Assembly: GCA_041389565.1 (NCBI GenBank)
Contig: JAWKRP010000035.1
Location: forward strand, 22,719-86,718
Length of the DNA stretch: 64,000 bases
From: JACKEQ01 sp041389565
GTDB taxonomy: Bacteria; Myxococcota_A; UBA796; GCA-2862545
Direction of reading: 5' to 3'
Shown: positions 18,370-26,867 of the stretch, piece by piece
How positions within the stretch are numbered: the stretch's first letter is position 1
Layout of the letters: every line of letters begins with the position of its first letter
Translations under genes and position numbers: made by a program
Notes under the pieces: generated by a model
What the model was told of the DNA's origin: nothing
The model's database searches: none
Seen by the model: only the letters and a program-made list of their open reading frames with translations

Positions 18370-18936
18370 TCACTCCGATTGGGGCGGGCTCGGGAGCGGC
18401 TCCCAGCTGGCGGGGTCGACGCGCTCGCGAGCGATCTGTTCCATGTGGAACGTACGCCGCCCGTCCACGCTCACGTCGTGCTGCACGGGCGGACCGGGGT
18501 ACGCGTCCGCGAACCAGTACGTCTTCACCTCGGACCCGTCCGTCACGACGTACTTGCGGGTGATCAGGTCTCCGAGGCCCGTCGTCAGGGGCACGCCGAC
18601 CTCGAGCGTCGTGGAGGCCGCGGGGAACACGCCGTGATCGCGCAGGGCCTCCCACGTCGACACGTCGACGGAGCCCGGGGGCCGGGACTCGAGCGTCATC
18701 GACGTGGCGTCGGCGGCCCGGACCCGCCACTCGACCGTGGTGGTGTTCGGCCCGATGTCGTAGCGCCACCGGACCACCTGCCCCGCAGGCATCGCGTCGC
18801 GGATCTGCTCGGCGGTGAACGGCGGGCCGTCCGGGGTCACGGGCGTTCCCGACGCGGGCTCGGCGACCGGAGCGGGAGCCGGAGCCTGCGGGGCCTCGGG
18901 CGTCGAGCCCGTGCACGCGAGCGCGAGGAGGATCAC
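18370..18936 (-). CDS. Lipoprotein of unknown function
   Basis: 188 residues from a GTG at 18936 that overlaps the upstream stop as GTGA, with GGAGG nine bases before; this gives a lipoprotein signal VILLALACTG. A Pro/Ala linker (about 12-45) leads to a beta-rich domain (EQIRDAMPAGQVVRWRYDIG through TFHMEQIARERVD). No known family was recognised. The coupling to the membrane protein upstream (18933-19655) suggests that the two act together at the envelope. A parS-like sequence lies inside it at 18437-18452. Confidence 0.6.
   Translation of the reverse strand: MILLALACTGSTPEAPQAPAPAPVAEPASGTPVTPDGPPFTAEQIRDAMPAGQVVRWRYDIGPNTTTVEWRVRAADATSMTLESRPPGSVDVSTWEALRDHGVFPAASTTLEVGVPLTTGLGDLITRKYVVTDGSEVKTYWFADAYPGPPVQHDVSVDGRRTFHMEQIARERVDPASWEPLPSPPQSE
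18437..18452. other. parS-like site, degenerate
   Basis: TGTTCCATGTGGAACG matches the parS consensus TGTTCCACGTGGAACA at 14 of 16 positions; the centre C is T and the last base is G. It lies inside a coding region (FHMEQ in the protein) about 9 kb from parAB. ParB binding is uncertain. Confidence 0.35.
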
Positions 18937-19655
18937 GAGCCGAAGCCTCCGAACACGGCAGTGAAGATCTGGTTCCCCATCGCGAGCCACAGGCCCAGGA
19001 GGGTGCCGCCACCGGTGAGCACGAAGCCGACCGCGAGGGCGAGCAGACCGCCGAACAGGTGGAGTTCCCAGTCGTTGAGGAGCGGCTCGGGCTCGGGCTC
19101 GCGGATGTGCCCCTTCATCATCACGTGGCGCGAGACGTACCGGGGCTTCGGCCAGTGCGGCAGGGGCTCGAACGGCTCGCGGCGCTTCGAGATCTCGGAG
19201 GACGGGGAGCCCGCACGGTCGGTGGGCGCGTCGGCGGCCTCGCTGAAGCGCAGATCTCCGTCTCCGTCGGGCGTCTCGGGCGCTGCGGTGGCTGGCGCCT
19301 CCTCCGTCTCGGCCGTCTCGTCGGGGAGCTCTGCGGGACCCTCGGACTCAGCGGGCTCCGTCGGTCGGTCGATCTCGGGCTCCGGTTCTTCCGGCGGGTC
19401 GTCGGGGACCGCGTCGACGGCAGGCTCGGGTGGCGCGTCGATGGCAGGCTCGGGTGGCGCGGCGTCGGGTGGCGCGGCATCGGGATCGGCGCCGTCGGAC
19501 GCCTCCATCGCCCCCTCGGACGCGTCCGGGACAGACCCCTCCGTCGCGCCGGATTCGGCGTCTTCGCCCTCTTCCGGTTCTTCGGCTGCACCCGCCGGGG
19601 ACGTGCTCCCGCGGCGGCCGAGCAGCGAACGTCTGCGCCGTTTCGTCCTGGCCAC
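18933..19655 (-). CDS. Membrane protein with long acidic N-terminus
   Basis: 240 residues from a GTG at 19655 (no strong ribosome binding site). A basic start (ARTKRRRRSLLGRR) is followed by about 120 residues rich in Glu, Asp, Pro and Ala, then FEPLPHWPKPRYVSRHVMMKGHIREPEPEPLLNDWELHLF and a C-terminal hydrophobic hairpin (about 205-235: LFGGLLALAVGFVLTGGG, TLLGLWLAMGN). The topology suggests a cytoplasmic disordered tail anchored by two membrane helices. No family was recognised. It overlaps the downstream lipoprotein gene by 4 nt. Confidence 0.6.
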   Translation of the reverse strand: MARTKRRRRSLLGRRGSTSPAGAAEEPEEGEDAESGATEGSVPDASEGAMEASDGADPDAAPPDAAPPEPAIDAPPEPAVDAVPDDPPEEPEPEIDRPTEPAESEGPAELPDETAETEEAPATAAPETPDGDGDLRFSEAADAPTDRAGSPSSEISKRREPFEPLPHWPKPRYVSRHVMMKGHIREPEPEPLLNDWELHLFGGLLALAVGFVLTGGGTLLGLWLAMGNQIFTAVFGGFGS

Positions 19656-19730
19656 GACGCATCTTGGTCCGACCTCGCCCGCGACGCAAGGCCGGGTCCT
19701 GTGACGCGGTGGTGGCACGCACGGGCCGTC

Positions 19731-19753
19731 GGATGCGTTAATCCCGCGCATCC
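19731..19753 (+). promoter_or_regulatory. Hairpin directly before the ribosome binding site
   Basis: GGATGCG (19731-19737) pairs with CGCATCC (19747-19753) around a 9-base loop. The GGAGGG ribosome binding site of the following gene begins at the next base, so the stem could limit translation of 19764-20678. Confidence 0.35.
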
Positions 19754-19763
19754 GGAGGGCCGA

Positions 19764-20678
19764 GTGACGCTGGCACGACAGTGGCGCGGACAACGACCGT
19801 TCGAGGAGGCCTGGTTCGTGGAGGCCCTCCTGGGGCCCGACCTGGGTCTGTGGGTGCGGTACGTGCTCGATGCGACGGCCGGCGAAGCGTCCGTGTGGGC
19901 GCTCGTGATGGACCGCGGCGGGCTCGTCGCCGCGCACAAGGAGGTCGTGCCCATCGAGTCGATCTCCGGCGAGCTGTTCGCGGGCGCGGGCGGCCGGCTC
20001 GAGCGCGAGCACTGCGTCGGACGCGCGGGCGCGATCGCCTGGGACCTGCGGCTCGACGATCGCGGGCTGCGCCACAACCACATCCCGTTCTGGGCGCGCT
20101 TCCTCGGGGTCGGGCGCACGTACAGCCCGGCCGTGCTCGACCTGCGCGTCCAGGGCACCGTGTCGGTGGGCGATCGCACCTACACCGTGAAGTCCGGCCC
20201 GGGGGTGCTCGGGCACCTGTGGGGCACGCGCTCCCGCCTCCAGAGCTGGGCCTGGGCGCACTGCAACGCCTTCGACCGCGAAGACCTCGTGTTCGAGGGC
20301 CTGTGCGCGTACCCCGGCGGGTACGGGCCGCTCACCTCGCTCGTGCTGCACGCCGACGGCCACGCGTACCGGTTCTCGCGCACCCGCGACCTCCTGCGGA
20401 CGTACAGCCGGTTCTCGACCGATCGATGGACGTGGGTGTTCGAAGCCCACCGCGACGGGCGCGTGCTCACCGGCGAGATCGCGCTCGATCCCACGCGGTC
20501 GGCGACCGTGCGGTACCCGGGCCACGGCCGCCCCACGATGTTCTGCACGAACTCGCGCTTCGCGTCCGCGCGCATCCTGCTGCGCGACCCCCGGCGGGGC
20601 CTCGACCTCGACCTCCGCAGCCGCGAGTGTGCGTTCGAGATCGTCACTCCCGAGGATCCGGGCCCGACCGATCTCTGA
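19764..20678 (+). CDS. AttH/CrtC-like lipocalin-type protein
   Basis: 304 residues from a GTG at 19764 after GGAGGG. The sequence WFVEALLGPDLGLWVRYVLDA at the start, and GHLWGTRSRLQSWAWAHCNAF near residue 150, resemble the double-lipocalin fold of AttH and carotenoid 1,2-hydratase (CrtC) proteins, whose central WGH..W.W.H.NAF signature this parallels. There is no signal peptide. The C-terminal half continues with alternating strands (VFEAHRDGRVLTGEIALD). AttH-like proteins bind or hydrate hydrophobic compounds, but the substrate is unknown and there are no carotenoid genes nearby. It converges with the following membrane protein at a shared hairpin. Confidence 0.5.
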   Translation: MTLARQWRGQRPFEEAWFVEALLGPDLGLWVRYVLDATAGEASVWALVMDRGGLVAAHKEVVPIESISGELFAGAGGRLEREHCVGRAGAIAWDLRLDDRGLRHNHIPFWARFLGVGRTYSPAVLDLRVQGTVSVGDRTYTVKSGPGVLGHLWGTRSRLQSWAWAHCNAFDREDLVFEGLCAYPGGYGPLTSLVLHADGHAYRFSRTRDLLRTYSRFSTDRWTWVFEAHRDGRVLTGEIALDPTRSATVRYPGHGRPTMFCTNSRFASARILLRDPRRGLDLDLRSRECAFEIVTPEDPGPTDL

Positions 20679-20691
20679 CGCCGCGCGTCAG
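20675..20691. terminator. Bidirectional hairpin spanning both convergent stop codons
   Basis: CTGACGC-CGC-GCGTCAG is a perfect 7-bp stem with a 3-base loop. It contains the TGA of the plus-strand gene (20676-20678) and the TGA of the minus-strand gene (20690-20688), so the same hairpin ends both transcripts. It has no U tract. Confidence 0.5.
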
Positions 20692-21332
20692 TGGGTCGGC
20701 GGAGCGTCGGCCAGGCCCACCGCGACGGCGATGGCCCCGATGGGGTTGCCGGCCGCGCTGGTCCACGACCCGAGGGCCTCTTCGTAGCGCTGCTGCGCGA
20801 TGGCCAGCTTCTTGTGGCGGTCTTCGACGGCGGTGCCGCGGATGTCGCCGATGTTCGCGACCTCGGTGTCGACCCGCCGCGTGAACGCGAGCGCCGCGAG
20901 CCCCCGCTGGTGCCCGTCGGTCTCGTCGATGTGACCGTACAGCTCGCTGAGCTCCGTGCGGTTGGCCCCCCGTGCCCCGAGCTCGTCGAGGATCTTCCGC
21001 TCCTCCTCCACGACCTTCGACAGGTTGCCGGCCTCGACGAGGGCGGCGCGCTCGGCATCGTCGACCCAGGTGCCCGTGGCAGCCACGCCCGCCGCGAACA
21101 GCGTCGCGAGCGCCCCCAACACGACCACGACGAGGAGCAGCGGGATCCACGGGAACTGGAACGGGGGCCGCTCCTCTTCGTCGTCGTCGTCGTCGTCGTC
21201 GTCGACGCGCTTCTTGTACCCGGACCGGCCCAGTGGGCCCGCCTCGGACGTCTTCACGGTGAAGTTGTCCCGGTCGCCGAAACCGGGCTGCTCTACACCC
21301 TTCAGGTAGTCCGGATCGTCTTCGCCGCTCAT
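20688..21332 (-). CDS. Single-pass membrane protein, LemA-like topology, unknown function
   Basis: 214 residues. Cytoplasmic N-terminus with a basic patch and a D8-E3 acidic run (KKRVDDDDDDDDEEE, about 41-55), one transmembrane helix (about 62-88: IPLLLVVVVLGALATLFAAGVA), and an extracytoplasmic helical domain (ERAALVEAGNLSKVVEEERKI, RHKKLAIAQQRYEEAL) that resembles LemA in layout, although no LemA signature was found. ATG at 21332. Ends at the shared hairpin with the AttH-like gene. Confidence 0.6.
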   Translation of the reverse strand: MSGEDDPDYLKGVEQPGFGDRDNFTVKTSEAGPLGRSGYKKRVDDDDDDDDEEERPPFQFPWIPLLLVVVVLGALATLFAAGVAATGTWVDDAERAALVEAGNLSKVVEEERKILDELGARGANRTELSELYGHIDETDGHQRGLAALAFTRRVDTEVANIGDIRGTAVEDRHKKLAIAQQRYEEALGSWTSAAGNPIGAIAVAVGLADAPPTH

Positions 21333-21395
21333 GCCCGCGACCCTATCATGGGTCGCCAGCCGGCAGAACCCGTTCCGTTCGGACCGGCGTGTGCG

Positions 21396-21875
21396 TCAGA
21401 ACGGCGACGGAGAGCGGCCGATCCCGATGCCCACACCGGGCAGGACGCGCCACGTGTCGTACACCGGGCGGGCCCACGTCGCGTTCGCGTGCGCGTGTAC
21501 GCCGATGCCCAGACGCACGGGGCCCCGCCAGGCCTCGAGCCCCACGAGCACCCCGCGAGGCAGGCCGAGCGCGGTGGTGACCCCCACCTGGCCGTACACG
21601 GGCGCGCGGTGCGTGAGCGGACGCCGCACGGCGACCGACTGGGACGTGACGGATGCACCCACCACGAGCGAAGCGCGCGGCACCGCGAAGGCCACCTTCA
21701 CCTGCTCGACCCAGCGCAGCGCCGTGCCGCGCGGAGACACCAGCGTGCGCGGCACCTCGTCGACGAGCCACCGCCCGGGGTCTTCGGACACCAGATCGAC
21801 CCGCTCGAAGTGCACCGCCGCCGCGCGATCCGGTGCGGCCAGCGCGACCCCGAGCAGCCCGAGCACGCCGATCAC
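21396..21875 (-). CDS. Secreted beta-rich protein of unknown function
   Basis: 159 residues from a GTG at 21875 overlapping the upstream phosphodiesterase stop as GTGA, with GGGAGA before it. Signal peptide VIGVLGLLGVALAAP, then mostly alternating hydrophobic strands (VKVAFAVPRASLVVGASVT, PVYGQVGVTTALGLPRG, RLGIGVHAHANATW) and a C-terminal IGIGRSPSPF. Terminal Phe and glycine-rich strands could indicate a small outer-membrane barrel. No family recognised. Probably co-translated with the glycerophosphodiesterase. Confidence 0.55.
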   Translation of the reverse strand: MIGVLGLLGVALAAPDRAAAVHFERVDLVSEDPGRWLVDEVPRTLVSPRGTALRWVEQVKVAFAVPRASLVVGASVTSQSVAVRRPLTHRAPVYGQVGVTTALGLPRGVLVGLEAWRGPVRLGIGVHAHANATWARPVYDTWRVLPGVGIGIGRSPSPF

Positions 21876-22762
21876 GGCAGGTCTCCCGGGAAGTCGGTGA
21901 TGAGCGAGGTGACGGGCCAGCGCGCGTGGGCGGACAGCAGCGCGGGGTCGTTGAGCGTCCACAGGGCGACGTCGAGCCCACGGGCACGGGCCGAAGCGAC
22001 CATGTGGCGCTCCGCGAGCTCGTAGTACAGCGCCACTCCGTCGGCTCCGGCGTCTTCCGCGAGCCGCACGGGGTCTTCGAGGCCGAGCGCACGCCGGAGC
22101 TCCGCCGACAGACCCGTGCGCACCGCATCGGCATCCAGTGGCGCGGACGGCCACGACAGGGAGGTCGGCACGTCCTTCGCGTTCGCGCTCCCCCAGTCCT
22201 CGAACGCCCGCAGCGCTTCGGCATGCCCCGACGACACGTAGAACGACTGCGGCGGGTCGGCCTCGAACCAGCGCGACAGCACGGCGTCGGCGAAGGCCTC
22301 GGGCGGTGGCGTCCAGCCCGGCTCGAACTTCACGTCGATGTGGACGCGCAGGCTGGCCTCCGTGAACCGCAGCGCTGCGACGAGCTCGTCGAACGTCATC
22401 ATCGACTCGGCGTGCAGGACGGCGTTCGGGAACGCCGGGTCGGGCAGCCCCCCGCACAGGTACGTCTCCTGGAGCTCCTCCAGCAGCAGCCCGTCGATGC
22501 GCACGCGCGCTTCCATCGGTGCGCCGTCGACCCGCTCGCACAGCGTCTCGTGCACCCACGGGTCGTGCGAGAGCACCGGCACGCCGTCGGCCGTGAGCAC
22601 GACGTCCATCTCGAGGCCCGCGTACCCGTCGTCCATCGACGCCAGCATCGCGGTGCGGCTGTTCTGCGGGTAGTACCCGGCCGCTCCCCGATGGGCCTCG
22701 ATGACCGGCGTGGGCGGGTCGGCACAGGCGCAGAGCGCGAGCAGGGTCAGGGAACGCAGCAT
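21872..22762 (-). CDS. Glycerophosphodiester phosphodiesterase lipoprotein
   Basis: 296 residues. Lipoprotein signal (MLRSLTLLALCACAD) then a full GDPD TIM barrel: EAHRGAAGYYPQNS (catalytic His and Arg), LEMDVVLTADGVPVLSHDP (metal ligands Glu/Asp and catalytic His), HIDVKFE (Lys), ALWTLNDP and LITDFPGD at the end. It hydrolyses glycerophosphodiesters to glycerol-3-phosphate and an alcohol. The lipobox places it in the envelope, so it likely acts on lipid headgroups from outside. Followed by a secreted protein gene that overlaps by 4 nt. Confidence 0.85.
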   Translation of the reverse strand: MLRSLTLLALCACADPPTPVIEAHRGAAGYYPQNSRTAMLASMDDGYAGLEMDVVLTADGVPVLSHDPWVHETLCERVDGAPMEARVRIDGLLLEELQETYLCGGLPDPAFPNAVLHAESMMTFDELVAALRFTEASLRVHIDVKFEPGWTPPPEAFADAVLSRWFEADPPQSFYVSSGHAEALRAFEDWGSANAKDVPTSLSWPSAPLDADAVRTGLSAELRRALGLEDPVRLAEDAGADGVALYYELAERHMVASARARGLDVALWTLNDPALLSAHARWPVTSLITDFPGDLP

Positions 22763-22815
22763 GCGCCCGCTTGTATCGCACCGGAGGCGCGCTTACCTGC
22801 TATGCAGAGGCCGAC

Positions 22816-23379
22816 ATGCCACTTCGGTTCGATCTCAGTCTGGAAGACCGCCACAAGGACCGCGTCTTCGTGAGCGTGCTGCTCGCGCCCGATCAAGACG
22901 GCACGGCGGTGGATGGCGTCGCCGTGATGCTCGTGGGCAAGACCGGCGAGTGCATGAGCAACCGGCTGCTGCTCCCGATCTCCGGCGTGCTCTACCAGTC
23001 CATGCTCACCACGGTCGAGCTCCGCGCATTCGAGGCGTTGGGCACGGGCGCCCGCATCGTCGGCACCGCGTGGACGGGCGCAGAGCAGTGGGAAGCGAGC
23101 TGTCCGGCCGACCCCGGCACGCACCTCGAAGACCACATGCGCGGGCGGGGAGCCCTGCAGCCGCGGTGCGACAGCGAGTTCGAAGGGCTGACGTGCGGCG
23201 ACCGGTCCGCGCTGGCGGGCGTGTTCCCGTGGCTCACCCCGTGCGAGCCGCGCCCCCCGAAGGTCGTGGAGCCCGAGCTCGAGACCGCCACCACCGACGA
23301 GATCCGGTCGTTCTGCAGCGAGCTGGGGCTCGACGACGAAGACTCCGACTGGCTCGAGGCGCTGCTCGAGGAGGACTGA
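22816..23379 (+). CDS. Hypothetical cytoplasmic protein
   Basis: 187 residues from the ATG at 22816; an upstream frame extension adds an unlikely N-terminus. It begins with RFDLSLEDRHKDRVFVSVLLAPD, followed by a mixed alpha/beta region with ISGVLYQSMLTTVELRAFEALG. The second half has spaced Cys residues (ASCPADPG, PRCDSEFEGLTCGD, TPCEPRP, SFCSELG) that might bind a metal. The C-terminus is acidic (LDDEDSDWLEALLEED). There is no signal peptide. Not recognised. It converges with the kinase-ATPase gene at a 5-bp gap. Confidence 0.55.
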   Translation: MPLRFDLSLEDRHKDRVFVSVLLAPDQDGTAVDGVAVMLVGKTGECMSNRLLLPISGVLYQSMLTTVELRAFEALGTGARIVGTAWTGAEQWEASCPADPGTHLEDHMRGRGALQPRCDSEFEGLTCGDRSALAGVFPWLTPCEPRPPKVVEPELETATTDEIRSFCSELGLDDEDSDWLEALLEED

Positions 23380-23384
23380 AGCCC

Positions 23385-26300
23385 TCAGGCCCACTGATCG
23401 CGGAGCGCGTACAGGTGGGTCTCGGAGAGCTCCAGCGCCTCGCGGAGGTCGGCGGGGATCGGGCGGGACTGCCGCATCTCGTTCACCCGCTGGAACACCG
23501 CGACGCGCGTGGGCTTCGGCCAGGCGAGGCCCGGGAGGTGCCCGAGCATCGACACGGCGGTGTCCCAGCGGCCCTGCTCGAGCGCGAGCAGCAGGCGGAT
23601 GTCCGCGCCGAACGACGGGTCCGGCCGGTACTGGCGGCGGTTCTCGGCGAGGATGCGGTCGGCTTCGTTCATCCGGGACTCCGCATCCGCGAGCTGACCC
23701 TCGAGCAGGTCGACGAGCGCGAGCCGGATGAGGGCGCCCGGCAGCAGGCGGCGGTCGCGACGCAGGGTGGTCCAGTGCACGCCCCGCACGAGCCCGCTGC
23801 GCGCCGCCATGAGATCGCCCGCCACCATGGCCGTGTTGGCCGCGAAGATGTCGAGCACGCCCGGCACGGTCGCCTTCCGGACCGCCTCGTCGAGCGCGAG
23901 GTGGGCGTCGCGCCACAGGCCGTCCATCGCCGCGAGCGTGCCGAGCGCGACGTAGGCATCGCTGGACGCCGCGCGGTCGGGGCTCTCGGCGTGGGAGGTC
24001 GCACACGACAGCCAGTACCGGCACAGCGGCATGTCGCCCGTGCGCTCCGCGTGGTTCGCGAGGGAGTGGAAGATCTCGGTGCGTACCCGCGGACGCTCGC
24101 CGAGCGTCAGGGCGTGGTGGAGATCCTTGCTCGCCGTACGCCGGTCGAGGTTGGCCCGGGCCACCAGGAGCCGCGCGTGGGCGTCGTCGGCGCGGTGGGC
24201 GGCCGCGAGCTCGAGGTCGTGCCGCACGATCTCGGAGAGCTCGGGAGCCTCGACGCTCGCCACGGCCTCGAGCCGGTGGATGACGAGGTCGGTCCACGGG
24301 CCGGGGGACGGGTCGCGACCCAGCGACTCCCACAGGGCGAGCCCCTTCTCGCAGTACGACAGGCGGTGCATCATTCCGGTCCCGTGGTCCATCACCTCGA
24401 TGGCCTCCACGAGCTGGGTGAAGCCGCCGTCGGGGTCGCCCCCCTGGATGCGGTGCAGCGCGCCGTCGGCCGACTCGGGCGGCAGGGTTCGCCCCAGCGC
24501 CCGGTGGTGGCGCGCCGGACCGTCCGTGAGCCCGTCGAGGATCGCGCGCCGCACGCCCGGCGCGAACGTCACCACGTCACCCGCGACCGAGACCAGCCCG
24601 CGCCGCTCGGCATCCTCGAGGGCACGGCGCGCTGCCGAGCGGTTCCGGAAGGAGCCGTTCACGGTCGGTCCGTCGGGGAACACGCCCAGCACGGCGCCCC
24701 GCTCCAGCCACTCGCGCGTGGTGCGGGGGATGTCGGGGAGCTCCACCGCATCCTCGGTCTCGAGGTCGAGCTCGATGCCGCGCGGTGTGTAGCGATAGCT
24801 GCCCGCCCGGAACGCCGACGTGACGACGTCGAGCGCACGCCCCGGGCGCCCCCCGGCCCCCGCCACGGCGTCCCGCAGGCTGCCGGGCGTCAGGGGCAGG
24901 AGGTTCGACAGCAGCTGCGAGAGCGTGCGCCGGCGCATCGCGTCGAGCTTCGGGACCTCCTCCGCAGCGGCGTCCACGGGGCCTTCGGCGGTGAGCACGA
25001 TCACGAGCGGGACCGCGGGACCCGCCGCCAGCAGGTTCGCGACCCGCGCCAGCTCCGGATCCCGGTCGGCGTCGTCGAACAGCAGCACGACCGGGCGCCC
25101 CCGGGCCAACGCGCGCAGGACCTCGACGGCGGCGTCCATCCGGAGGGCCGCATCCGAGGGGTCGCCGAGCCAGCGCTCGACGGCCGCGACCACGGGAGGG
25201 AAGTCCGCGCCGTGGTGCTCGAGCGCCCACCGGGCGTTCTCGCGGCGCTCGGAGGTGCCGCGCGTCTCGGAGATCCTGAGCACCCGGATCAGGAGCTGCT
25301 CCAGCGCGAACCCCGCGACCTCCGACTGGCCCTGGGTCGAGTACGCGAGGATGCCGCCGTTCTCGCGTGCCGCCGTGAGCAGCCACTCTCCGACCCGCGT
25401 GCGCCCGGACCCGCGCTCGCCGCTCAGCAGCAGCACGCGGGGCTGACCGTCGGCCGCCGAGTGCTCGACCCGCTGCCACAGCCGCACGCGCTGGGCGAGC
25501 CGTCCGGTCATCGGCACCGGGCGGAACATCCACATCTCGAGACCGGCATCGCGCAGCGCCGGAGGGGGCAGCGGGACCTCGAGCGGCTCGCGTCGCAGCG
25601 GCGCGGGGTCCGGACAGCCCGACGCCGTGCGGGCCGGGAGCCCGTGTGCCGCGGAGTCGGCCGCGGCCGTGTGCGTCTGGACGGTCCACTCGCGGGCCGG
25701 GGTCGCATCTCCGGCCATGCCCGAGAGCCTGCGCAGGTGGTAAAGCGCGTCGGGAGCGCTCTGGAAGCGGTCTCCCGGGGGGCCCGCCAGGCAGCAGCGC
25801 AGCCAGTCCTCCACGCCCGTCGGGACCCGTCCCCGCGCACGGAACGTCGGCAGCTGGGACCGCGCCTTCGCGAGGTACAGCGGCGGCCCCTTCACACCGG
25901 CGTACGGCAGGGTGCCCGTCACCAGGAGCCAGGCGAGGGTGCCCAGCGCGTACAGGTCGGTCCACGGGCCCTGGGCGTGGTCCTCGCTGCCCTGCTGCTC
26001 CGGCGCGCAGTACTCCGGCGTGCCGAACGACAGGGCCTCCGCGGCCACCGTGCGCGACCACGCGATGCCGAAGTCGACGAGCTTCAGTCCGGGCCGCGGG
26101 TCGGACGGGGCGCCGAACAGCACGTTCGACGGCTTCAGGTCGCGGTGCAGCACCCCGTGGGCGTGGCAGTGCGCGAGCCCTTCGAGCATGCGCTCCAGGT
26201 CCTGGCGCACGCGGTCCCAGGTGGTGTCGCGGTGGCGCTCCTCGAGCGTGCCGCCCGACAGCAGCTCCATGACGATGTACGGGCTGCCCTCGGGCACGCC

Positions 26301-26555
26301 CTCGAGCTGCGCGGCGGCGCTCGCGGTCAGCTCGCCCTGGTCGTACACGTACACCACGTTCGGGTGCTGCAGCCCCGCGATGGCGCGGGCTTCACGGCGC
26401 ACGGAGCGCGCGGCGTCCTCGAGCTCGGAGCGCTCGGACAGCACGAACTTCACGGCCACAGGTGTGCTCGACCGGCTGTGGACGCCGCTCCACACCTGCC
26501 CCATGGCACCCGCACCGACACGTCGCTCGACGTGGAATGGCCCGATCTCAATCAT
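23385..26555 (-). CDS. Ser/Thr protein kinase fused to AAA ATPase and helical-repeat sensor
   Basis: 1056 residues from the ATG at 26555; a TTG nine bases upstream is also in frame. Kinase domain (about 1-275): VGAGAMGQVW, the Lys of VAVKF, HRDLKPSNV and DFGIAWS, with an APEQ substrate loop. A central STAND/ORC-type ATPase (about 350-560) has Walker A SGERGSGRTRVGEW and Walker B VVLLFDDADRD. The C-terminal 400 residues are helical TPR-like repeats. This is the architecture of large myxobacterial regulatory kinases (PknK-like), in which the ATPase/TPR part senses a signal and the kinase phosphorylates targets. No membrane span. Likely cytosolic. Confidence 0.85.
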   Translation of the reverse strand: MIEIGPFHVERRVGAGAMGQVWSGVHSRSSTPVAVKFVLSERSELEDAARSVRREARAIAGLQHPNVVYVYDQGELTASAAAQLEGVPEGSPYIVMELLSGGTLEERHRDTTWDRVRQDLERMLEGLAHCHAHGVLHRDLKPSNVLFGAPSDPRPGLKLVDFGIAWSRTVAAEALSFGTPEYCAPEQQGSEDHAQGPWTDLYALGTLAWLLVTGTLPYAGVKGPPLYLAKARSQLPTFRARGRVPTGVEDWLRCCLAGPPGDRFQSAPDALYHLRRLSGMAGDATPAREWTVQTHTAAADSAAHGLPARTASGCPDPAPLRREPLEVPLPPPALRDAGLEMWMFRPVPMTGRLAQRVRLWQRVEHSAADGQPRVLLLSGERGSGRTRVGEWLLTAARENGGILAYSTQGQSEVAGFALEQLLIRVLRISETRGTSERRENARWALEHHGADFPPVVAAVERWLGDPSDAALRMDAAVEVLRALARGRPVVLLFDDADRDPELARVANLLAAGPAVPLVIVLTAEGPVDAAAEEVPKLDAMRRRTLSQLLSNLLPLTPGSLRDAVAGAGGRPGRALDVVTSAFRAGSYRYTPRGIELDLETEDAVELPDIPRTTREWLERGAVLGVFPDGPTVNGSFRNRSAARRALEDAERRGLVSVAGDVVTFAPGVRRAILDGLTDGPARHHRALGRTLPPESADGALHRIQGGDPDGGFTQLVEAIEVMDHGTGMMHRLSYCEKGLALWESLGRDPSPGPWTDLVIHRLEAVASVEAPELSEIVRHDLELAAAHRADDAHARLLVARANLDRRTASKDLHHALTLGERPRVRTEIFHSLANHAERTGDMPLCRYWLSCATSHAESPDRAASSDAYVALGTLAAMDGLWRDAHLALDEAVRKATVPGVLDIFAANTAMVAGDLMAARSGLVRGVHWTTLRRDRRLLPGALIRLALVDLLEGQLADAESRMNEADRILAENRRQYRPDPSFGADIRLLLALEQGRWDTAVSMLGHLPGLAWPKPTRVAVFQRVNEMRQSRPIPADLREALELSETHLYALRDQWA

Positions 26556-26616
26556 GCAATGCAACCGCGGCCGGTCTAACGGAGTTCCGCCGCCGGATCA
26601 CGGAATACGGAGCACC

Positions 26617-26867
26617 ATGGACCCCAGCGACCGACTCGGCATCTCCCTCGGCCTGTTCCGGCGTCACGGACCGTTCGACGTCGAGGCCTTGGCCGCGCTT
26701 CTGCTCGCCGTACACCCGCCCGACGTGGTGACCGGAGCCGCGCGCTGGGGCTGGCGTGCGGAGCCGATGCCGCCTGCGCGATCGCGCCCGAGGTGTCCCC
26801 GGACCGGTTGGCGGCCGCTCGGGAAGCGCTGCGGGAGGCCGGGTTCGCCGACCTGATCAGCGGATGA
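26617..26867 (+). pseudogene. Small gene with an apparent -1 frameshift
   Basis: An ATG at 26617 opens MDPSDRLGISLGLFRRHGPF and stays coding-like (high GC at third positions) to about VVTGA near 26740. The frame that continues plausibly, ALGLACGADAACAIAPEVSP through AAAREALREAGFADLISG to TGA at 26867, is shifted by one base. Joining the two gives about 83 residues with a helical C-terminus. The shift lies in GCCGCGCGCTGGGG at about 26737-26750. It could be a sequencing error, a decayed gene or programmed slippage. It overlaps the 3' end of udk by 11 bp. Function not recognised. Confidence 0.4.

Noticed and set aside
26524..26539. Further parS-like site in the kinase gene start
   Set aside because: CGCTCGACGTGGAATG has at least five mismatches and no intact palindrome.
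22701..26579. 1292-codon plus-strand open frame
   Set aside because: It is the antisense shadow of the kinase-ATPase and phosphodiesterase genes; Arg/Gly/His-rich translation typical of GC-rich shadows.
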